This document shows positions 48,201 through 60,200 of a DNA stretch of 64,000 nt, in pieces. The position numbers were made by a program, and so were the translations under genes. The notes below the pieces were generated by a model, which saw only the letters and a program-made list of their open reading frames with translations, was not told where the DNA came from and did no database searches. Position 1 is the stretch's first letter; every line of letters begins with the position of its first letter. Source of the DNA: Tetracentron sinense. Its lineage: Eukaryota; Streptophyta; Magnoliopsida; Trochodendrales; Trochodendraceae. The stretch is from contig CM026557.1 of assembly GCA_015143295.1 (NCBI GenBank), positions 36,837,965 to 36,901,964 on the forward strand, written 5' to 3'.

Positions 48201-51200
48201 TATAAATATTTATTTTTCAAAATATTAATTACTTAGGTCCACTAATTTTCATAGTTAAGGAATTAAAAAATTAGCTAAACACACACACACACACACACAG
48301 ATATATATATATGCTGCAAGAGTGAAGGTAGGGAGGCCTTGCTTTTTTCTTTTTCTGAACCATTGTCTGGAAGATCTCCTTCCCAGTCGGAGGCAGCTAG
48401 GCGCAAATATTCTACTTGTCTTGTCTTGCCAGAAGGGATCACTGAATCTTCTGCTAGAGGTAGGCACCCAAAAAACCTACTTTTAAAGAAAGGCTGCTAA
48501 GCGGAATCGAAAGGCTTAGCTTCCATCAAGGCCAAAGAGTGCCAGGAGTAGCAAGGAAGAAGTAGAGCAGTGGGATTCTGAAGAAAGAAAGACGTGACAG
48601 TGGTTCCCAGACTTTTCTTTCACTTTTGGATTTCATTGGCTGATTTACGGATATCAAGGAAAAGAGTTCAATAGGACTTGTCATCAACACTCTAAGACTT
48701 ATATAAATATATACAAACACTTTGGAGATACATATCTCTAAAGTATTTATATTTTCCTTTTTAGTTAAGGAATTAAAAGAATAGCTTTAATTAAACACTG
48801 CATTTTACTTTAAAACATATATATATATATATATATATATAAATACTTCAGATAGATGTAAAGTGTAACACATAACAAATTTTTGTTTCAAAATATTGAT
48901 TATTTCATAGTTAAGGAATCAAAAGAATAAATTTAATTAAAATTTTCCATCAGCGAGTAGCTTCCACACAACCCCCCCCCCCCCACACACACACAAAACT
49001 TGTTTTATCCAGTTTTTATGGTTGTTTTTGGCATTCTTTGAGTCATAAATGTGTAAATCATGTTTATTCTAAAAAAAATCCTGAAGTTTCACTAAAGAGT
49101 TTCACATTTTTATATTTTCCGCAATTTTTTCCCCCAAATGTGAAAATTTAGACCATTTTGAAAATATCAAGTAAAGTTTCCTGCGAAATTTAGAACCTTG
49201 ATTACAAGCTTACCATGCATTCTCCATGGAGGGGATGGGTTCTCTTATCTCCTGCAAACTTCAAGAGTCTTCAGAGGTTGTATAAAGTCTTCAAACCTCT
49301 CACGTGAGAATTCACCTTCCAAAAGATCCTCTTGCATGAGGATCCTTCCCCTTTGATATAAGAGGGGGGGAATTTGCACCTGATGGGCACAAGCTGGCCC
49401 CAGAGTTCACCCACTTTAGGGACGACACGTCTCATGGAAGGAGGGCCATCAAGCCCTTCCTGGTAATTTCTAAGTTTTCTAGAGGACACATCTCATGGAA
49501 GGAGGATCATCAAGCCCTTCCTGGTAACTTCTAAGTTTCCTTTCCATTTGGGGAGTGCACGTGTTAAGAGGGTGGTAGATTTCATCCTCTCTCTAATCAC
49601 ATAAAGTGAACACTTCAAGGATTATAATTGTCCTTTTGAATGAAGATTGGTTTAATGCCCTATAGACAAGTGCCACGTGGTGCCTTTCAGTTATCCTGGA
49701 AGAGAGACCTGTTAAGGTGGATCTCTTTTGATAGATTAGAAGACACAAAGCACCCTAGGTGGTTGTGTGTTTATACAAGGTTGGTCGCCACGTGAAGTCC
49801 GCCAGAGGTGGAGGCCTTACAGTGGCAGGCCCTCATTTTGAGTGGTACAATCAAAGGGGTTAAAGTGACTAAATTAGAGCAAATTCAGAAACATTTCCTC
49901 TCAGACAACCAAGGGATTAAAAAGGATTTTTTTGGTTGATTGGGAGATGGCATCGAAACGAAAAGAAGAAAATTGGGAGAAGTAAGGATAGGAATACCGT
50001 CCTATGGGCAAGTAGTTATGGAGGTTTCCTCACGAGCATAATAGAAGACAAGTTTGGGTTATCAAAAGCAAACACAGGACGAACACTAACATGTGCGATC
50101 ACAATTGGGCTAGTGGTGTCAATCTTCGATCTCCTTGGAAATCCATTTCCATAATTCTTCCTTTTTTCAGTCAATTTGTTAGCTTTGAAGTTGAAGCGGG
50201 CAATTGTGTTAGATTTTGGGAAATTTGAGGATGGGAGATAGCTCTTTTAGAATCTATTTTCCTCAGTTATTAGTGAGATGCCAAACAGGTCCTATCTGCT
50301 TTGGCTTGCCCATGCCCTCCTGGGTGGCTTAGAATTTCAATTCAGTAGAGGTGTTAGGTCTGTTGAGATCGATGATCCTTCAACCCTCCTCGTCGTCCAC
50401 AAAGACGCCTATGTTACGATTCTAAAGTTTGGTGGCCTAACCCCAATGGTTTCTTCATTTCTAAATCCTTTTTCGGTAAGTTCTCTGTTTCATGCGTAGA
50501 ATCGAGGCCTTTTGCCCATAAGTCTATCTGAAAACCTATTAGGCTCCTAAAGTTAAAGACATTCGTCTGGTGTCCTTAACCCATGACAGGATCAATACTT
50601 TGATTTGCTTCAGAGGAGAAGGAAGAAGAGCTACATATCCCCAAAGTTCATTTCCGATGCTGGTTTCTCATGGGCTTATATGAGATGTCAATGGGTTTCT
50701 TTTTTCAGGAAGGTCTGGTTAACATGGTGTTAGAGGGAAGATCATGTAGAAAGATCCTCGCAGACATGTGGTCCATCTTGGGTGAGAAGAATAACAGTAT
50801 TTCAATAACAGGTTTCGCAGTATATCTTCTCTGACTGAGGGGTGAAGAGTAGTCAGATATGTAGAGATTGGGTCTCTCTTCCCTCTTCTCCCCTTTCATG
50901 TGTTCTACAGTTTTGTTGTATAATGGAGCCCTCCACCTTGCAGTGTAATTAGATTTTGGCGGCAGCTGTTCGGGCAACCCAGGTCCGGCTGGAATTAGAG
51001 GGATTGCTGGAACAACGAAGGTAGAGTTATTATCTGCTTTTCTGGACGGTGGAAGTGGTGACCTCCAACCATGCTGAGATTTTAGCACTGAGACAAGTCC
51101 TTTTTTGGTTTCTATTTCGAATTTCCCTTCCAATATCATTGGAGGGGATTCGAAAAACACAAATAGATGGGTATCGGGGGCAGAGAGAGGTCCCTGGAAA

Positions 51201-54200
51201 TTCGCCTATGATTCAAGAGCAATTCGCGACTTATCAATCCAAAAGAAGGTCCCATTCTCTTGGATTCCTAAGTCACCAAACAAGGAGACTGATTGTTTGG
51301 CTAAAGAACGGGTATGTAGGGATGATCTGTTTTGGGAGATAGCATCTTTGTAATCTTCTTTGCTTTGGCAGCCCTCTAATGGTGGGTTATTTCTTGTATT
51401 CTTCTTTTCATTTAATTAATGTGAATATGCTAATTTTCCAAATAGGACATTATTTAATTTTATATGCACATGTCATCCTCAAAGGGACAGCATGCTATCA
51501 TTCTATTTAGTGCCACAGATGCTTACATTAACATGGATGTCAAATAAGCACTAGCACGCAAAGGATTATTTTTTAAGAAATGTGTAAATAAAGAAAAAGC
51601 AGTCAAGCAGGTATGACAAAAATAAATCAAATGATTTGGTTTCAGAACGTATCAGCAGACATTAGATGTTAAAAAAAATCGATATAGATAAATAACAATA
51701 TGTAATTAGTATAGGAGCATGGGTAAACATATAACCAGATAGAGACAAACAACATGATACGAATTTATAACAAGAAAATTCACTATAATAATTTACCTGG
51801 AAAAATAGAAAATAGAAAATTGTATAGTGAGAACAAATAATACTAACTACTCTGACTGACGTCAACTAAATCATCTGGGATGAAGAATAACCACGTAATC
51901 AGCGACACATAGGAAAAATTGTAACAAAACTACCAGTTAAACTTACTATATGCCTCTAGCAATGCAGTGCAACAGGATACCGGAACTGGAGATGAGGGCA
52001 GCTCCCGAAGAACATGCTGCGGATCAAAATATTGGGTAAACTAAACTAAATGAATTCCAAGAAAAACATTGATCTATTCATATAAAAATTTAGTATCAAC
52101 AGAAGAAAAATACCTTGACACAGTCACCAATAACATGAGCATCCTCATCAGAACTAAATTCAGTCCTCCCTAATAACAAGTGACATAAGGTCAGTTTTAC
52201 AAGGGATTTGCAGCTACAACTTGTATATAAACAAGCCATTGCAAATAAACCTTCCAGACCCAACCAAACATGATGAAAAGATGTCTTCTCGAGTCATGAA
52301 CAATGTCAAGGAAGAATCATGAATTCACAGAAGAAAGAAACCTTGCTCATATTCTAGAATTCTGCGGTCAACCTCCTCAACATCTGCAGACTGTCGCAAG
52401 ATTCCTTCTACTTTAGTTCCTGTTGGATTAGTAAGATGCAACAAGCTCAGATTGTATAGTGGAGAGGAATTGACAATACTTTGCTTTTCTTGTTATCTCT
52501 CTTTGTATCTCTTCTTGTAATTTTGCTTCTGTTTTCCCTCTTGTTTCTAATAAAGATTTCATTCAGTTAGAAGAAAATAAAAGGTACAATTATCTTTAAA
52601 AAAACATAACTTTTCTTAAATGTCAAAAGAAACTGAATACAGGGAAGCAATTTCCTCAATGACAATGCAGCCAGGAATAGGGTGTCCTTCATTTGGAATT
52701 TTGAAGCACGGATTTTAGAGAAACTTCAAGGTTTCACTCACAATTTTGTAGACCAGGGCATGTATGGGTGAATCCGAAATATTAATAAATTCGAATGGAA
52801 CCTTTAGGGCTTCTCAAATAAAATAAAAATTTAGGATTTTCAAGCAGACAATTATAATCCCTAAAGAAGAATCATAAGCTTATGGAATATTATAATTTCT
52901 AATTTCAGGGAATGAAATTACAAACCCTAAAAATGAATTCAAATCTAAGAAGCAGTCCCTAATATAGATAATTGAATTTGAATGTAATAACACCCACAAA
53001 CAAGATAAAATAATGATCACGACATGAGTTTGAATAGTTGGGTTTGAAATACTCAGAGATCAAATAGGTAAGTTCTAGGTAACCCTAAGTCACAAAAAAA
53101 TCAATAGTTCTTCAACTACTATGATCCAAATCAATTGTAGAAGAACAAAGTATGAAATACCTTGTTGAATTGATGGATAGTGTTGGACAAATCCATGCCC
53201 TTGGACAGATCTTCAGGATCTCTCCTGATAATAATGAAGGACCAAATACCCTTAAACTAGTTCAGCGCTACAAAGCTAATAAGAGAAAATCTGCTGAATG
53301 TTTTTTCAAATAATCATCTCTCTACTTAAGAAAGAGTAAACACGCATATTTTTAAGAAAATGGTGTAGCCATTCAACCCTAATACTCTCTAAATTGAACT
53401 CTAACTCAAATAAGAAACAAAAGAGAACTTCTAACATAACTAAAACCCATATTTAGATTTTAACTCTAAATTATCAAATAAAAAAATTATAAATAGTATC
53501 CAAAAATTACTAATAACAAAAGAATCTCTAACTTGACTTATTAGAAGTAAAATAAAACATTAACTCCTAATTTAGCAATGACTTTAGACAAAGTCAATGT
53601 CTAGCAATACTTAATAAATCTAAATAAATAAAATCTTCCAAAAATATTTAATTGAAAGAAAAATCTGTAATTTTTTTGTAATTACAAAAATACCGCTGAT
53701 TCGAGAGATTCATTCCTCACAAATTAGAATGTGTTTTCTCCCGACCATCAACCCCTTTCATGCACCCAAGTTGGTTGGACTAGGTAGGTCCATGTTTTAA
53801 AATTCTAATACGTACGGGCATACTCACAAAAAACAGCGCTTTTTTTTTTTAAGAAAAAAAAAAAACCATTTAAAACGAGCATTAATAACTTGTAGTAAAA
53901 AACGGCGTTCAAAACCCGATTTTTGAAAAGAAAAAAAAATGTGTATTATAGCTTAAAACGTGTTTAAAACGAATAATACGAAGAAAAAAAAAGGATAATC
54001 TTGGGAAAAAATTGGGAATGAAGATTATGCAGATATTGATGACGCTTTTGAGCGATTGATGAATAGGAATGAGTAATTTTATTAATACACGAATTATAGT
54101 CTTGTTTTAAATCTTGATAATTGATGTTTTAATATTTTTAGATGCCTTAATGGAATGAATTGAATGTTAAAATGATGTTTAGAACTTATTATTGTTGACT

Positions 54201-57200
54201 ATATTTACTCTTTTTGTATATTATCTCACCAAATTGTTAGATATATTAATTAGCATCGTTTCTAATTTTAATAATTGTTAAATTTTTTCTCCGTTTTTTC
54301 CCGAAGTTTTTTTGTAGTTTCCCGAATTTTTCCGTACTTGACCCTTACCGAATTATTCTGTAACCCCGACTTTGTGACTATGCGTACGGGCTTATGCGTA
54401 TCCTGTTTAGAGCTACCCAGTACACTGGTACCCTGGAAAAAAACTCCCTTGTATCGGGCCATATGAGACTAATATGGGGCCAATTCGCCTGACACATGCC
54501 AAATACAAGGGATTTTTCAATTAATTTTTCTCTCTCTTTCTATTTACACTAACATCCACAGCACAAATCTGAAGAATAAAAAGTCAACTTTCCAGTTCAA
54601 GAACAAATCCTCTTTTCAGCACCTTTTAGGGATTAGGTCAAAATTTAAAGTCTTCAAATTGTACGGTATTTTTCTCAAATATAAAAATTTCATAAATTTT
54701 ACTACATCAAAACATTACCAAAACTCAAGAGTCCGACAAAGAAATTCTCATATTTTGGTCTTCAATATTTTAATCTATAAGGTCAAAAAGTTAACTAACA
54801 ATGTAATAGTTCAGCATAAAAAGACTTACATTCAAGCTTATAATTTATGGTTGCAAATCAATACATTCTTATTTAACTAATTGAATGTAAGGTTTTAATA
54901 TTTCGATTGTATTTCCTATACTTAACTAAGTGACTATGCTTTGTATTTTCATACTTGTTTATCAATCAGCACGCATGCCTTTTTTAACTTGTAAAATTCT
55001 TAATTTTCATGTGTATGGTTATAAACATAGTTGAAAACATTCATTTAGTTTATTTTTAGCTTATATTTGCATTAAAAGAAGTTTTTTTTTTGCAAGGTAT
55101 CCAAGTTTTTTCTTGCGTATCCAAGCGTTTCTTAGCATATCCTGATTTTTTCTGTCGTATCCATCTGATATGGTCTGATACGCCGATATGTATCATGTTT
55201 TGGACTTACCGATACGGCACTCATTACCAATATTTTGAACCATGGGTAGGGCCATGTGTGGCCCTCACCAAAAATCTCTTTTTTTTTTAATTCTTTGCCT
55301 CTTAGGTCTTTGGACTATTGCAAGAATTGAATAAGTCTTCTTCTCATGTTGCTTCTTTTAGATTCACTCAAAGGTTGATCTAGAGGCCAAGCCCAATAGA
55401 CATGGGTTGGTTGGAGTAGTATTTGAGTAAATAGAAGAAGCCAAAGAAGATGAGAGAATAGAGTGGGTCGTGAATAGTTGGACACGTCCCCTCTTTTATT
55501 TTAAAAACACTCGGAATAGTAAAGGAAAAAAAGGGTTTTATTATAAAGACCGGATATAAAAGGGTCTATGGGCTTATATTATGCCATTACAACACTCCCC
55601 CTCAAGCGAGAGATATTTAACATGCGCAACTTGCCTATAAGCCCGTGATGCCTTGTAAAACTCATTGTTTTTACAAGAGCATCTGCCAACTGATCTTCAG
55701 TTCTGACAAAAGCTAGAAAAATAGTATTGGATGCTACCTTCTCTCATTTAAAACTCCTATCAACTTCAATATGCTTCATCCTATCATGCTGAAAACCGGG
55801 TTATGTGTAATGTTGATGGCAACTTTATTATCTCAGTATAACTTCATCCCTGATTAGTTTGAAAAACTAAGTTCTGCCATTAGAGTCTTGATATATAGCA
55901 CTGGCATGCCCCATGTGTCATGGCTTTATACTCAAACTCAGCACTAGACCTCGCAACCACTGCTTGCTTTTTACTCCTCCAAGTAACCAAATTCCCACCA
56001 ACAAATCAAAAAACACTGATGTAGATCTACAATTTGTTACTTACCCAACCCAATTTGAATCAGTGTACACTTCTACTACAAGTGTCCTACGAAAACATAA
56101 GCCTCTAGCAGGTGATGACTTCAAATATCTCGATACTCTCTCAACAGCCTCTAGATGAATAATTCTTGACTAATGCATAAATTGACAGATTACGCTCACA
56201 GCATAAGTAATGTATGGGCGAGTTAAAGACAGATAAATCAGTCTCCAGACAAGTCTCTGATTAATGCTAACATCTTTGAGCAATTCTTCACTCTCATGGA
56301 CAAGCTTAAAATTAGATTTCATAGGATCTACTGGTTGACCCAAGCTTCCATGTGTTTTCAACAAATCAATGATGTATTTTCTTTGAGAAATGATGATACC
56401 TTCACTTGATCTGGAAACTTCAATTCCAAGGAAACACCTAAGAAATCTCAAATCTTAAATCTCGACCTCCTTAGCTACGATATCCTTAAGATTTTGTATC
56501 TCTTAGGTTGTCACCAGTCACAACAATGTTATCCACATATATAAGCAATGCAGAGTAGCTCCCAGATGTTTCACAAAAAGTGTATGATCAGAGTGACATT
56601 GCTTCTACTCAATCCTTTTAAGAGCTCCACTGAACTTCTCAAACTAGGCTCTAGGGCAATGGGAACATCAAAGAGAATTATAGGAAATAAACTTAGAAAG
56701 ATGATGAGAAGTAGGTACACATGTTTCCCTTTGCATAGGGCAATGGGAACATCAAAATCAAAAACAATGAATGGAGATGAAAAATTACCTGGATTGGAAG
56801 CAACTTTGATCGAAGCTTCACCTTTGAATGCCTGGACTATGTTTTCAACTCCTTTTTCTCCACTACATTAGACTCAAGCGAGGATGGAGACGAAGGTGGA
56901 AATGAATGAGTACTATTACAATCAAGCAAAACTGGAAATGACTCTTCATTTCCATTCTCCCCATGAAGAGGAACACCTGAGAAGAAAGAAACTGACTCCT
57001 AAAAGGTAGCATCCTAAAAGACAAATTGCTTACCCATCGATGGATTGAAACATTTAAACCCTTTATGGGTGGAGTAACCCAAAAACAGAGATTATAAGAA
57101 CTTAGGATCCAGTTTAGACCAATGTAGACCCAATATATGAAGAAGAGAGTACACTCAAACACTCTGAGAATGAGAGAGGGAGACTGAAGGGAGGACACTC

Positions 57201-60200
57201 ATGATACAGTAACTGATATGGAGACGTAAATCCCAGAACTCTAGAAGGCATATGGTTAATCGGGTAGGCAACAGTAAGCACAAGATCTGAGCAGTACCTT
57301 TTTTCTATTTTTACCAGCAGTAATAAGCTTCATGCAACCTCGACCATATGTATGTTTTTTCGTTCTACTAATCCATTCTATTGTGGATGTAGACAGTAGA
57401 CACAGCTACTCTGATGGACAATCCCATGTTCATCAAAGTATTCCTTGAGTTGCTCCTTCAAGTTTACTCTCGTCCATGATTCGTTCAAACTACTCTAGTA
57501 TGCTTTTAAAATTGTATTTTGATCATCTTATGTAAAGTACGAATAATACTGGGCACCTCATTCTTGGTCTTCATCAAATAAAGCAAAATGCAATCGGAAT
57601 AGTCATCAAGCTCATGATATTGCTCAGCAGTTTAAATGTCCTTACACTCCGCATCAAAATAGTGTAGTTGAGCGACGGTGTCATTCATTCATTATTGCGA
57701 GGACGTGCCTAAGACCTATTAGTCTAAGCAATTCTTACTACCTGCTTTCTCATCAATTGGATACCTTCTCATAGACTTGGTGGACTCAACCCTTATCAGC
57801 TTCTTTATCGTCAACTTCCAGCTTTTCCCATTGAGACTCGTGTGATTGGCTGTACCTACTTCGGTCACTAGGGAAGTGGAAACATTTCAAGGAAGTTCAA
57901 GAAAGTCGTAGGAAACACTATAAAGTTTATGGAAATGCAAGAAATATTAAGAAGCGTCGAAAATCTAAGATAAATTTTCAAGGAATGAATAACAGAGCAT
58001 AAATACACATCAATAACTCATTACATAACAAAATAAAAGCATGCATAGTCTATAGTATAAGAATCAAGCTAAGTAACATGAGCTGTTTGAAACTGTGAAG
58101 TCATCACAATATAATACTCAAAAACTCTCAAATCATGAGTTTGACTCATAACTACATAGAGCTCTAATGTGGCTCAAAGTCATCATTTGTGTTTCAACGA
58201 ATAGGTTCACAAAGCTATTGCTCTAGGTAATGGCACTATTGAGCCCAAGACATGTAACTTTGGTAGCAACTAGTATACCCCCAAATATACTGCTCTTACA
58301 ATCGAACATCAATACCCACGTCATCTTTAATTATGGGTAAGTTGGGAGATGAACTACACTACAATCATGTAAAAAAAAACATAGCCTTAACCAAGACTAT
58401 CTGTCGTGCCATATCCCTAATCGTAAGGTCCTATTCATTATCCTGATAAATGAGTAAGATCATTTGCCTAATTATTTTTATGATTTATAACTAACCATAA
58501 TATTTTTAAATATACTTTCATAAAAATATTTAAATATTTAAAAAAAGAAATTACCCAACTTGTAGCTCGGTTCAAGAATAATAGCACTAATTAACTAATA
58601 TACAAACAAATCGATATAACCTACATATATTTATTAAATTAGTGTAGTATGTGTAATAAAAAGGGCTAATTATATATCAAAACATATCTTATTTTAAAAT
58701 GACATATAAGTGCCCACTATAAAACAGTTTCCTTTCTAAAACCCATCTTTTAACGCATTGGACAAATCAGGACCTGTCATGAAATTCCGTTATGGGGCGT
58801 TAGTAATCTAAGTTAAAATGACAAAACAACCTCTATTAGTATTATATCCATTAACCACTGTGTGCCCTCTTCTTCACCTTTGTTTGTTTCACCGTTCTCA
58901 GACCCATCTTTTTTGCCTACGTTTGTTTCAGCCTCGAATGTCCTCTTTTAAGTTTATTCTGCTCCAGATCTTCACTCTCTGAAGGATTCGTCATCGAACT
59001 TTTGATTCTCGACGTAAATCTCTTGATTTCAAGTTCAGATTTCTTTCAACCCTGACTTGAATAGCAATCTGCAACTCTAGATTTTAACTTTAATTTCATT
59101 ATTTGACTGTGAGAAATCTCCCCGAACATTATATTGTTAGTGATCTTGAGGATGAGGCCGCCAATTACTGGTAAACCAAGCATTATATACTACCTTTCTT
59201 TCTTCTTTTGTCATTGCAACATGGTTTAAAAACTTGGCGAAACCGTTACGTATCCCCCGATAATTACCTGATTTAGGTTGTTAGGGTTTTAATTTTTTTT
59301 TGGTGATCTCTACTTTTTTGAACTTAATAACACTTTCTACTTATTGTTAGGGTGATCTTCATATATGGGGTCGTAGTTGCTAGATCCAGTGCAGAGGCAG
59401 AGTTTAGAACCATGGCACACGATGTGTGTGAACTGCTTTGGCTTCGACTACTCCTAAGTGAGATTGGGCTTCCTACTGAAGGTCCCATGAGCTTACATTG
59501 TGACAATAAAGCTGCTATTAGTATTGCTCATAATCTGGTGCAACATGACAAAACCAAGCATATTGAGGTAGATCGCTATTTCATCAAGGAGAAGTTGAAG
59601 ACGGGGTATATTTGCATCTCGTTTGTAAAGTCGGAAGAACAACTAGCTGATGTGTTGACTAAGGGTCTTGGTGGTACTCAGTTCCGAAATATTGATGGCA
59701 AGTTGAGCATGAGTGATATCTACGCACCAACTTGAGGGGAAGTGTTGAATAAGGCTTTATGGGCTTTATTCATATAGGCCTTGTCTTTATGTTATCTCTT
59801 ATATATTGTATTGTGGGTTTACTATTAGTAGTTCTTATATACTAATAGTAGACCATTAGTAGAATATAAATAATAAAATGTGTGAGAGAGATCATTAATC
59901 TCTCTCACTATTTTTTCCTAAACCTAATCTCTTTCTCCTTCTTCCTCTCTCTCTCTCTCAAACTCTAACTTCTAACCCTAATAACCTCACAAACTAAACC
60001 AACTATTCCATCTATTTGACAGCTGGAAAAAAAAAAGTCTAATTCTCTTTGATAAACAACTAGGAACAGAGAAAAAAAAATAGGAACGATCAGATTTGCA
60101 TAGTAGTAATTAACTGTATAGTGCATGCAACAATTGGATGGGTAAGTTACAACAGATCGAAAGAAGCAAACACAACTTGGGGGCGTCTTTATCATTTGAA

